This document shows, one piece after another, positions 1 through 6,300 of a stretch of 14,974 bases of DNA (within the stretch, counting starts at the first letter, position 1; each line of letters starts with the position of its first letter). The notes under the pieces are model-generated. The model saw only the letters and a list, made by a program, of their open reading frames with translations, was not told where the DNA came from and made no database searches. Source of the DNA: a bacterium UBP1_UBA4783 (GTDB lineage Bacteria > Krumholzibacteriota > Krumholzibacteriia > Krumholzibacteriales > Krumholzibacteriaceae); assembly GCA_002403075.1 (NCBI GenBank), contig DHHB01000003.1, positions 1 through 14,974 on the forward strand. The letters are read 5' to 3'. The position numbers were made by a program, and so were the translations under genes.

Positions 1-2
1 CC

Positions 3-1268
3 GGCACGACGCCCGGGGCCGGAAGCGGCGATTTCGGGAACATGGTGAAGGAGCGCGGTCTCGCGCTCACGTTCGTTTTCATATTTCTCGGCGGGCTCGC
101 CCTCAACCTCACGCCCTGCATCTATCCCCTCATCCCCGTCACGATCAGCTATTTCGGCGGGCAGGCGGGGGGAAGGGGAGGCCGCGTCTTCGTTCTCGCG
201 CTCCTCTACGTGCTCGGCATGTCCCTCACCTACAGCGTGCTCGGCACGGTCGCGGCGATGACGGGAGGGCTGTTCGGCTCCGCGCTCCAGAATCCGCTCG
301 TCGTTCTCTTCATCGCGGCGGTGCTCGTCGTCCTCTCCCTCTCGATGTTCGGGGTCTGGGAGATCCGGCTCCCGATGTTTCTCGCCACCCGCACCGGCAC
401 GGCGAAACGCGGATACCCGGGCGCCGTCGTCATGGGGCTCACGATGGGCCTCGTCGCCGCGCCCTGCATCGGTCCCTTCGTGCTCGGGCTCCTCACCTAC
501 GTCGGCCAGATAGGCAAGCCGCTTCTCGGATTTCTCATGTTCTTCACCCTCGCGTGGGGAATGGGCCTGCCGTTCCTCGTGCTCGGCACCCTCTCCGGCG
601 GCATATCGCGTCTGCCGCGCGCCGGCGGCTGGATGATCTGGGTGCGGAAGATATTCGGCTTCATCCTCATCGGCATGGCTATCTATTTCGCCCGCAACCT
701 CCTCGGCCCGCGGATCGCGGCCTTCGGATACGCGGCGGTCGCGGCGGCGGGCGGCGTCTACCTCGGCTGGATCGACCGGGCGGCCGCGCCAGGCCGGTTC
801 TTCAAGGTGCTCCGCGGCGCCGTCGGCGTCGCCGGCTTCGCGATCGCGGCGGCGATCTTCGCCGTCCCGGCGATGCGGGGCGAGCGCGCGGGGGAGGCCG
901 CGGGCATTGTGTGGCGGCCCTTCACCGAAGAGGCGCTCGCCGCGGCCGCCGGCGACGGACAGGCCGTCCTCATCGATTTCTCGGCGGATTGGTGCATACC
1001 GTGCCACGAGCTCGACAAGAAGACCTTCGCCGATCCCGCGGTCGTCGAGCTCGCGCGGAGCGTCGTTCCGCTCCGAGTCGATCTCACGCGGTCGGGACCG
1101 GCCGAAACGGCCCTCAAAAACAGATTCTCCGTACGGGGCGTTCCCACTATCATATTCGTCGACGGCTCGGGCGCGGAGCGCGAGAGCCTCCGTCTCACGG
1201 GTTTCGTCGACGCCCGGGAGTTCGAACGCCGCCTCGTGGAGATCGCGGGACCGGCGGCGGGAAGGTAG
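3..1268 (+). CDS. dsbD: DsbD-type thiol:disulfide interchange protein with C-terminal thioredoxin domain (5'-truncated by window)
   Basis: Inner-membrane reductase that carries electrons from cytoplasmic thioredoxin to periplasmic thiol proteins or cytochrome c maturation. Numbering is from the ATG at 42. A DsbD/CcdA-like membrane domain spans about 8-280 with several hydrophobic segments. It has the two hallmark cysteine motifs, NLTPCIYPLIP (C26) and AAPCIGPF (C142). A thioredoxin-like domain follows (about 295-405) with the redox pair C318-I-P-C321 in FSADWCIPCHELDKKTF and the cis-proline loop GVPT (P368). The frame is open to the window edge and residues before the ATG fit the family. The ATG lies only a few residues before the first membrane segment, with no clear ribosome site. 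The true start is therefore probably upstream, perhaps with a DsbD-alpha-like domain. The stop lies 3 nt before the next gene, so the two are likely co-transcribed. Family assignment is firm; the exact partner is unknown. Confidence 0.9.
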   Translation, partial: GTTPGAGSGDFGNMVKERGLALTFVFIFLGGLALNLTPCIYPLIPVTISYFGGQAGGRGGRVFVLALLYVLGMSLTYSVLGTVAAMTGGLFGSALQNPLVVLFIAAVLVVLSLSMFGVWEIRLPMFLATRTGTAKRGYPGAVVMGLTMGLVAAPCIGPFVLGLLTYVGQIGKPLLGFLMFFTLAWGMGLPFLVLGTLSGGISRLPRAGGWMIWVRKIFGFILIGMAIYFARNLLGPRIAAFGYAAVAAAGGVYLGWIDRAAAPGRFFKVLRGAVGVAGFAIAAAIFAVPAMRGERAGEAAGIVWRPFTEEALAAAAGDGQAVLIDFSADWCIPCHELDKKTFADPAVVELARSVVPLRVDLTRSGPAETALKNRFSVRGVPTIIFVDGSGAERESLRLTGFVDAREFERRLVEIAGPAAGR

Positions 1269-1271
1269 CTC

Positions 1272-2162
1272 GTGAAGCTCGTCTCCTTCGAACGCGAAGG
1301 CCCCCGCGCCGGCGCCGTCGTCGGGGATCTCGTCCTCGACATCGGCTCGGCGCTCGGCGCCCCGCACGCCGTCACGACGGACGACGTCATCGGACGCGGG
1401 CTTCTCCCCGAGGCGAAAAACCTCGCCGACAACGCGGCCGATCTCGATCGGAAGCATTTTATCCCGTTCAAGGGGACCCGCATCCTCCCTCCCGTCGGAC
1501 GGCCCGGCATGATCGTCTGCCTCGGCCTCAACTACCGCGATCACGCCCTCGAGCAGCGCAAGGATCCTCCCGCGCATCCGATCCTCTTCGCCAAGGCGCC
1601 GGGAGCGGTCGCCGGGCCCTTCGACGACATCGTCGTCAGGCCCGGCGTCACGCACGTCGACGCGGAGGCGGAGCTCGCCGTGGTCATGGGCCGCGAATGC
1701 GCGGCCGTCGCCGAGGAGGAGGCCCTCGGGTACGTCGCCGGATACTGCTGCATGAACGACGTCTCGGCGCGCCGGATACAGCGCGAGGACGGGCAGTGGT
1801 TCCGCGCGAAGAGCTTCGACACCTTCGCGCCGTGCGGCCCGTGGATCGTGACTCCCGACGAGCTCGGCGACCCGGGAGGGCTCGCGATCAAACAGCGGCT
1901 GAACGACGTCGTCGTTCAGGACGGCAACACCGCCGAGATGCTCTTCGGCGTCGCGCGGATAATCTCGTTCGTCTCGGCGGCGATGACGCTTCGCCCTTGC
2001 GACATAATCGCGACGGGAACGCCCGCCGGCGTGGGAGTCTTCCGCGATCCGCCCGTCTTTCTCGCCGACGGCGACGTCGTGACGGTCGAGATCGAGCGGA
2101 TCGGATTCATCAGAAACAGGATCAGGGTGCTGACGGAGGAGACGCCGTGGCGCGCGCGGTGA
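1272..2162 (+). CDS. Fumarylacetoacetate hydrolase (FAH) family protein
   Basis: A 296-residue cytoplasmic enzyme of the FAH superfamily (hydrolases, isomerases and decarboxylases of beta-keto or enol carboxylates that use a divalent metal). An N-terminal lid domain occupies about 1-70. The catalytic domain follows, with CLGLNYRDHALEQ (83-95), the acidic metal ligands in DAEAELAVV (E132, E134) and NDVSARRIQ (D163), the loop WFRAKSFDTFAPCGPW, and a C-terminal TGTPAGVGVFRDPP segment. Length is normal for single-domain bacterial members annotated as 2-hydroxyhepta-2,4-diene-1,7-dioate isomerase or acylpyruvase. The start is GTG, 3 nt after the preceding stop, inside a likely operon. The 3' end overlaps the next gene by 16 nt. 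No aromatic-degradation genes are nearby, so substrate cannot be inferred; oxaloacetate tautomerase or acylpyruvate hydrolase activity is equally possible. Confidence 0.9.
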   Translation: MKLVSFEREGPRAGAVVGDLVLDIGSALGAPHAVTTDDVIGRGLLPEAKNLADNAADLDRKHFIPFKGTRILPPVGRPGMIVCLGLNYRDHALEQRKDPPAHPILFAKAPGAVAGPFDDIVVRPGVTHVDAEAELAVVMGRECAAVAEEEALGYVAGYCCMNDVSARRIQREDGQWFRAKSFDTFAPCGPWIVTPDELGDPGGLAIKQRLNDVVVQDGNTAEMLFGVARIISFVSAAMTLRPCDIIATGTPAGVGVFRDPPVFLADGDVVTVEIERIGFIRNRIRVLTEETPWRAR

Positions 2163-3376
2163 ACAAGATCCTCGTGCTGTCGATCTGGGAGGACGTCTGG
2201 TCTCTCGGCGAAGGCGGCGGCGTCGCGGACGAGCTCCAGTTCATCCGCCACCTCACGAAGAAGGGGATCGAGCTCCATTTTCTCATACCGAAGCCGCGCG
2301 CGAAGAAAGAGACGCCCGGCGACTCGCTCCTCACGTACCACACGTACCCGAACGTCTTCCGCGCCTTCGAGCGGCTCCCGGGGATCGCGCGGCGCTTCCT
2401 CTGGCCGGCGGCGTTCCCCTTCGCCGCGATCCCCCGTCTCGAGCGGCTCGCCGCCGAGATACGTCCCGACGTGCTCCTCGGATTCACGCACTACTCCTTC
2501 TATCCCCTCAACCGCGTCGGCAGGAAGCTCGGCATCCCGACCGCCGTCAAGCTCTTCGGCGTCATGTACCTCGACCGGTTCGACTTTCCGCGGATCAAGT
2601 ACTACTGGAAGAGCGTCGAGCAGATAATCGCCCTGCGCCACCCCGTCGACCGCTACATCATCTTGAACGACGGCACGAGGGGCCAAATGGCGCTCGAGCG
2701 GCTCGGCATACCGCGCGGGAAGATCTCGTTCCTCCCGAACGGCATGGATACCGAATGGGCGGACGCCCCGGTCGATCGCGACGAGGCGCGTCGCGCGATG
2801 CATCTCCCGCTCGACCGGATCCTCGTCGTCACCTTCTCCCGGCTCGTGAAATCGAAACGCATCGAGCTCCTGCTGCGCGCCGCGGCGTCGATGGATCGCG
2901 CGCTCCTCGACCGGACGACGATCGTGATCGGCGGGGACGGGCCCGAGCGGGCCTTCCTCGAACGCGAGGCGCGGCGGCTCGGCCTGGCCGACCGGGTGGC
3001 GTTCACCGGCATCATACCCCACCGCGACGTGGTGGATTTTCTCAAGGCATCGGACGTCTTCGCGGCGACGAACGAGCTCACGAACATGTCCCTCCCGCCG
3101 TGCGAGGCGATCCTCTGCGGCGTTCCGGTCGTCGCCTTCGACGTCTCGGGCACGGCGGAGGTCGTGCGCGACGGCGAGACGGGGCTTCTCGTGCCGAACG
3201 GCGACGTTCCGGCGTTCGCGCGCGCCCTCGAGCGCGTCGTTCGCGACGGCGCCCTCCGCGAACGGCTCGGCCGTCAGGCAATGGCCTTCGGCCGGAGCCA
3301 TTTCATGTCGTGGGACGAGCGCATCGAGAAGGAGCTCGCCGTCCTCGAGGAGCTCGCGGGATCGAGGCGCGCATGA
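2147..3376 (+). CDS. Glycosyltransferase family 4 (GT-B fold)
   Basis: A 409-residue retaining glycosyltransferase, probably acting on a cell-surface glycan or glycolipid at the cytoplasmic face of the membrane. The N-terminal Rossmann domain holds a glycine-rich loop, GEGGGVADELQFIRHL (about 21-36). The C-terminal GT4 donor domain shows the conserved series LPNGMDTEW (196-204), TFSRLVKSKRIELLLRA (229-245), IGGDGPERAFLE, DRVAFTGIIPHRDVVDFLKASDVF, and CEAILCGVPVVAFDVSGTAEVV followed by DGETGLLVP. The start GTG 2147 has GGAGGA at 2135-2140, 6 nt upstream; a second GTG at 2159 would give only a 4-nt overlap. The frame is open back to 554, but that stretch is Arg/Pro-rich shadow of the upstream genes. 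One oddity: the usual first glutamate of the E-x7-E motif is Thr312, and only E320 is kept. Confidence 0.92.
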   Translation: MARAVNKILVLSIWEDVWSLGEGGGVADELQFIRHLTKKGIELHFLIPKPRAKKETPGDSLLTYHTYPNVFRAFERLPGIARRFLWPAAFPFAAIPRLERLAAEIRPDVLLGFTHYSFYPLNRVGRKLGIPTAVKLFGVMYLDRFDFPRIKYYWKSVEQIIALRHPVDRYIILNDGTRGQMALERLGIPRGKISFLPNGMDTEWADAPVDRDEARRAMHLPLDRILVVTFSRLVKSKRIELLLRAAASMDRALLDRTTIVIGGDGPERAFLEREARRLGLADRVAFTGIIPHRDVVDFLKASDVFAATNELTNMSLPPCEAILCGVPVVAFDVSGTAEVVRDGETGLLVPNGDVPAFARALERVVRDGALRERLGRQAMAFGRSHFMSWDERIEKELAVLEELAGSRRA

Positions 3377-3387
3377 TTTCGGGGGAT

Positions 3388-3434
3388 AAAAAAGCGCCAC
3401 GGGTTTTCATGAGGCATTCTGAAAATCCGTGGCG
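3388..3434 (-). terminator. Intrinsic terminator of the candidate small RNA
   Basis: The arms are CGCCACGGGTTTTCA at 3395-3409 and TGAAAATCCGTGGCG at 3420-3434. They form 15 pairs with one G-T position and a 10-nt loop. On the minus strand the stem is followed one base later by six T (3393-3388), as in a rho-independent terminator. On the plus strand the T-run is absent, so it does not look like an intrinsic terminator for the glycosyltransferase operon ending at 3376, although the hairpin may protect that mRNA's 3' end. Confidence 0.75.
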
Positions 3435-3532
3435 ACTCGTATGAGGATCCGAGATGTCGCGGGGCTTTTTTCTGTCTCCCGCTGCTTCGGCGGGGCTTTA
3501 CCTAACTCCTGGGCCCCTTGCTTCATCTCTTC
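3388..3532 (-). ncRNA. Candidate orphan small RNA, about 145 nt, with own promoter and intrinsic terminator
   Basis: The minus strand of this gene-free gap has a textbook sigma-70 promoter followed about 145 nt later by a strong hairpin and a run of six T. The predicted start is near 3532 and the 3' end near 3388. Inside, several pairings are visible by eye. GAGATG near the 5' end can pair with CATCTC about 65 nt later. GGGGC can pair with either of two GCCCC copies, each set in AAAGCCCCGC. CCGC and GCGG form a small hairpin. GCGAC and GTCGC flank a second hairpin just before the terminator. A 39-codon frame (ATG at 3526, TGA inside the terminator stem at 3407) exists but has no ribosome site, and its ATG would start about 7 nt into the transcript. 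I do not recognise the RNA; it lacks the conserved loop of SRP RNA and any tmRNA tag. A dual-function or leader-peptide RNA is possible. Confidence 0.6.
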
Positions 3533-3538
3533 GGTAGT

Positions 3539-3567
3539 ATTGTATTCCCGATTCGGCGCACTGTCAA
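3539..3567 (-). promoter_or_regulatory. Sigma-70 consensus promoter for the candidate small RNA
   Basis: The minus strand reads TTGACA (3567-3562), 17-nt spacer, TACAAT (3544-3539). That is a perfect -35 box, optimal spacing and a 5/6 -10 box. A T-rich patch just upstream (about 3571-3578 on this strand) could act as an UP-like element. Such a match is unlikely by chance in GC-rich DNA. It points away from the acetyltransferase gene, into the gap. Confidence 0.75.
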
Positions 3568-3667
3568 TACCCAAAAATGGATGCGCCGGGCGGGGCGGGC
3601 GCGCCGGTCCGCAGCTCGTCGCGGCGCCGGCCCCCGTCGAGTATCGAAACCGGAGGTGCCGAACGAC

Positions 3668-4156
3668 ATGCCCGACGACGCGGCCATCACGATACGCGCG
3701 GCCGGACCGGCCGACGTTCCCGTACTCTTCCGTCTCATCCGCGAGCTCGCCGAGTACGAGAGAATCGCGCACGAGGTAATCGCGAATGAGGAGACGATCG
3801 CCGGGAGCCTCTTCGGCCCGTCGCGCGCCGCCGAGGCCGTCCTCGCGTACGTGGGCGGCGATCCTGTGGGCTTCGCCGTCTTTTTCAGCAACTTCTCGAC
3901 GTTCGTGGGACGCCCGGGGATGTATATCGAGGATATCTACGTGCGGCCGCAGGTTCGCGGAACGGGCGTCGGCAAGGCGATCCTCGCGCACGTCGCGCGG
4001 ATCGCCCGGGAGCGGCGCGCCGGCAGGATCGAGTTCGCGGTCCTCGACTGGAACCCCGCGCGCGGCTTCTACGAACACCTCGGCGCGCGGGCGATGACCG
4101 ACTGGGTCTTCTACCGCTTCACGGAGGACCGAATCCGCGATCTCGCCGGATCATAG
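3668..4156 (+). CDS. GNAT N-acetyltransferase, spermidine/thialysine acetyltransferase (SSAT-like) type
   Basis: A 162-residue cytoplasmic enzyme that transfers acetyl from acetyl-CoA to an amine. The order of motifs matches the spermidine/spermine or thialysine N-acetyltransferase subgroup: IRAAGPADVPVLFRLIRELAEYE at the N terminus, then GFAVFFSNFSTFVGRPGMYIEDIYVRPQVRG with the CoA-binding R/Q-x-x-G-x-G/A segment VRGTGVGKAILAHV, then EFAVLDWNPARGFYEHLGA, all hallmarks of that subgroup. The ATG at 3668 is chosen because GGAGGTG (3652-3658) lies 9 nt upstream; the open frame back to 3518 crosses the small-RNA promoter and is not protein-like. The 3' end overlaps the convergent thioesterase gene by 6 nt. 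It has no obvious operon partner. The true substrate (polyamine, thialysine or other amine) cannot be told from sequence. Confidence 0.9.
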   Translation: MPDDAAITIRAAGPADVPVLFRLIRELAEYERIAHEVIANEETIAGSLFGPSRAAEAVLAYVGGDPVGFAVFFSNFSTFVGRPGMYIEDIYVRPQVRGTGVGKAILAHVARIARERRAGRIEFAVLDWNPARGFYEHLGARAMTDWVFYRFTEDRIRDLAGS

Positions 4157-4633
4157 AACGTTCTCCCGCTCGAGGCGATCCGGCCTTTTCATGAAGGTCG
4201 CCGTCGCCCGGGCCGCGACGCGCGTATTCTCCGAAAGCTCCGCCGAAACGCGGTAGAGAGGCGGGCGCGCCTTGACCAGCCGGGCCTTGAGCTCGACGAG
4301 CGCGCCGCAGGGAACCGATCGGAGAAACCGCACCCGCATATCGCCGGTGACGGCCGAAATCCCGAGAGAAAAGAGACAGTGCGTCATGGCCGCGTCGAGC
4401 AGCGCGCATATCATCCCCCCGTGGAGGATGCCGTCGTATCCCTGCATCGACGCGTCCGCCTGAAACCGGCCGCTCACCCCGCCTTCGGCGTCGATCTCGA
4501 ATCGAAGTGCCAAGGACCACGGATTGCGGTCGCCGCACATGAGGCAATGGCGATGGTCTCGCGGCGTTTTGCAGGGCGCGTTTTTTGGGGGCGCGGCTTC
4601 GCGGGGCGCGTCTCGTTTCGTTCGCTCGGACAT
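4151..4633 (-). CDS. PaaI-like hotdog-fold thioesterase
   Basis: A 160-residue hotdog protein likely to hydrolyse an acyl-CoA. After a polar Lys/Pro-rich N-terminal 27 residues comes HRHCLMCGDRNPWSLALRF, the Cys-x2-Cys-G-x2-NP signature typical of one PaaI-like subgroup. The hotdog core then has GYDGILHGGMICALLDAAM, with the HGG motif of the active-site helix, and GDMRVRFLRSVPCGALVEL, the central strand pair. It is the last gene of the minus-strand operon, with its ATG 5 nt after the preceding stop. The only ribosome-site candidate, AGGAAG, is about 16 nt upstream, so translational coupling is likely. It overlaps the convergent acetyltransferase by 6 nt and no terminator is visible. A thioesterase at the end of an iron-sulfur/P-loop operon is unexpected. 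Confidence 0.88.
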   Translation of the reverse strand: MSERTKRDAPREAAPPKNAPCKTPRDHRHCLMCGDRNPWSLALRFEIDAEGGVSGRFQADASMQGYDGILHGGMICALLDAAMTHCLFSLGISAVTGDMRVRFLRSVPCGALVELKARLVKARPPLYRVSAELSENTRVAARATATFMKRPDRLERENVL

Positions 4634-4638
4634 GGCGC

Positions 4639-5082
4639 TCAGTTGTAGGCTTCCTGTATCCGCCGGTCCTCATCCATGAGCTCGCCGGCGATCTCGCGCA
4701 TCCGCATCTGCTCCCAGTACGGGAGCTTCGCGTGCATCTCGGCGTATTTGAGAGGGATCGGATGCGTGCCGATCCGCACGGGGATCCCGAACGCCGCCTC
4801 GATGTACTCCTTGAACTGCCTGATCCGCGGACACGGCGGATACCCGACGACGAGCCCCGTGGCGAGGTGAATGACCTCGGCCCCGTTCTTCTTCATCTCG
4901 GCCGGCACGTACTCGATGTTGCCGCCGGGGCAGCCTCCGCAGTAGGAGAACCCGACGACCTGGACCTCCTCGCCGGCCGGATACGCGGAGAAGGCTCCCA
5001 CGCGCTCGCGCAGGGCCCTGAAGCATTTTCCGCCGCCGCAGCTCTGGTAGCGCCCGCAGATGATGATGCCGATCTTCGTCAT
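4639..5082 (-). CDS. CGGC-domain protein, putative metal-binding
   Basis: A 147-residue protein of the CGGC family, named after its central motif, seen here as SYCGGCPGGN (C48, C51). Further cysteines lie at C9, C15 and C20 (IIICGRYQSCGGGKCFRAL) and C84 (YPPCPRIRQF), with TGLVVGYPPCPRI and GTHPIPLKYA as conserved segments. The family occurs in anaerobes and methanogens and is predicted to bind metal through its cysteines; no reaction is known. ATG 5082 has GGAGG 9 nt upstream. It follows the Mrp-ORP gene after 24 nt and sits 5 nt before the thioesterase gene. Its position suggests a role in metal or cluster handling with the ORP-type proteins, which is inference. Confidence 0.88.
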   Translation of the reverse strand: MTKIGIIICGRYQSCGGGKCFRALRERVGAFSAYPAGEEVQVVGFSYCGGCPGGNIEYVPAEMKKNGAEVIHLATGLVVGYPPCPRIRQFKEYIEAAFGIPVRIGTHPIPLKYAEMHAKLPYWEQMRMREIAGELMDEDRRIQEAYN

Positions 5083-5106
5083 GGCACGAATCCTCCGTCG
5101 CCCCGG

Positions 5107-6300
5107 TCAGTGGTCGCAGATGTTTTTTCCCGTCTCGAGCGTTCCGGCGAGGTAGCCGCGGACGACGTCCTCGGGAGACCCGGCCGGCGCTCCGACGATA
5201 ACACGAATGCCGCTGTCTGAAAAGAGGTCCTGCGCCCGGCGACCCATGCCCCCGGCGATGATGAGGTTCGCGCCCTTGTCGGCGAGCCAACGCGGCAGAA
5301 GCCCGGGCTCGTGCGGCGGCGCGTCGAGGTCCATGCGTCCGAGAATCTCCTTCTTCCCGGGATCCACGTCGAGCATGGCGAAACGCTCGCAGTGGCCGAA
5401 ATGCATCGATAGCTTTCCGCCCGTGACGGGAACGGCGATCTTCATCTCTTTCTCCTTCTTCGCGACGGCTGGCTCCGGCGCGGCGGACGCCGCCGCGCCC
5501 GGGCCCGCCGGCTCGATCGATTTCACGATGTCGCGCATGATCCGCGCGGTCGGTGAATCGGCGAAATCCCTGATGTACGCCCGGCCGGCGTCGCAGCTTT
5601 CGGCGATCTTCGGATCGAGCGGAATGGAGCCGAGGAACGGAACGCCCATATCCTCGGCGATGCGGCGGCCGCCCCCCTCGCGCAGCACGGCGGTCACCGT
5701 CCCGCACGCGGGGCAGGCGAATCCGCTCATGTTTTCTATCACGCCGATCACCGGCACCCGCAGCTCGCGGCAGAAGCTGATCGATTTGCGGACGTCCACC
5801 GCGGACACCTTCTGCGGCGTCGTGACGATGATCGCCCCGTCGACCGAGCCGATAAGCTGGCAGACCGAGAGCGGCTCGTCGCCGGTGCCGGGAGGCGAAT
5901 CGATGACGAGAACGTCGAGATCGCCCCACGCGGCGTCGGCGAGAAACTGCCTGATGGCGTTCATCTTCATCGGCCCGCGCCAAATCACCGGATCGTCTGG
6001 GCTGCGAAGGAAGAGGCCGAGGGAGAGCACCTTGATCCCGTCCGCGTCCACGGGCACGATCGCTCCGTTCTCGAACCCGGGCTGCTTCTCCTCGATCCCG
6101 AGCATCGTCGGAATGCTGGGACCGTGGATGTCGACGTCCAGCAGACCCGTCCGCCGGCCCGCGAGCATGAGAGACGCGGCGAGGTTCACCGCGACGGTGC
6201 TCTTCCCGACGCCTCCCTTTCCCGACAGGACGAGCACCTTGCGGCGGACATGGCTCATTCTATCCAGCACGGGCTGATTCGAAAGCTCAGTCGATTCCAT
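5107..6300 (-). CDS. mrp: Mrp/NBP35-type P-loop ATPase fused to a C-terminal ORP/NifX-like domain (MrpORP)
   Basis: A 397-residue two-domain protein. The Mrp/ApbC part (about 20-265) has the deviant Walker A GKGGVGKST (27-35), switch I DVDIHGPSIPTMLG, Walker B DSPPGTGDE (134-142) and the ENMSGFACPACG loop with C196-x2-C199, which in this family holds a bridging 4Fe-4S cluster in a dimer. An Ala/Pro/Lys linker follows (about 265-285), then a dinitrogenase-cofactor-like domain from MKIAVPVTGG to the end, with HFGHCERF and a C-terminal NICDH. The same fusion is known in Desulfovibrio as MrpORP, beside the ORP and MinD genes. ATG 6300 is preferred because GGAGGA lies 4 nt before it; ATG 6312 would add four residues but has no ribosome site. 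It overlaps the preceding gene by 14 nt. Likely role: iron-sulfur or Mo/Cu-type cluster carrier in the cytoplasm. Confidence 0.93.
   Translation of the reverse strand: MESTELSNQPVLDRMSHVRRKVLVLSGKGGVGKSTVAVNLAASLMLAGRRTGLLDVDIHGPSIPTMLGIEEKQPGFENGAIVPVDADGIKVLSLGLFLRSPDDPVIWRGPMKMNAIRQFLADAAWGDLDVLVIDSPPGTGDEPLSVCQLIGSVDGAIIVTTPQKVSAVDVRKSISFCRELRVPVIGVIENMSGFACPACGTVTAVLREGGGRRIAEDMGVPFLGSIPLDPKIAESCDAGRAYIRDFADSPTARIMRDIVKSIEPAGPGAAASAAPEPAVAKKEKEMKIAVPVTGGKLSMHFGHCERFAMLDVDPGKKEILGRMDLDAPPHEPGLLPRWLADKGANLIIAGGMGRRAQDLFSDSGIRVIVGAPAGSPEDVVRGYLAGTLETGKNICDH

Noticed and set aside
554..2146. Long open plus-strand frame leading into the glycosyltransferase
   Set aside because: Arg/Pro-rich translation antiparallel in composition to the real proteins in the other frame (DsbD and FAH genes); typical GC-rich shadow. 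The real start is GTG 2147 with a ribosome site.
1916..3400. 494-residue minus-strand frame over the glycosyltransferase
   Set aside because: Arg/Glu/Val-rich shadow of a strongly supported gene; no domain or ribosome site.
3435..3472. Plus-strand terminator for the glycosyltransferase operon (GCGAC/GTCGC stem then T-run at 3467-3472)
   Set aside because: Stem is short with bulges and the T-run is about 5 nt away from it; weaker than the minus-strand signal at the same place. Possible but not called.
3388..3532. Candidate RNA as SRP RNA, tmRNA or 6S RNA
   Set aside because: No GGAAGG-type SRP apical loop, no tRNA-like ends or tag frame of tmRNA, and no clear 6S-type long duplex with central bubble. 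It remains unassigned.
3518..3546. Plus-strand promoter for the acetyltransferase (TTGCTT, 17 nt, TGTATT)
   Set aside because: Only about half of consensus positions match and it overlaps the much better minus-strand promoter.
3407..4078. 223-residue minus-strand frame over the acetyltransferase
   Set aside because: Shadow of the GNAT gene for most of its length; it runs through the small-RNA promoter. Only the last 39 codons lie in the gap and are discussed as a finding.
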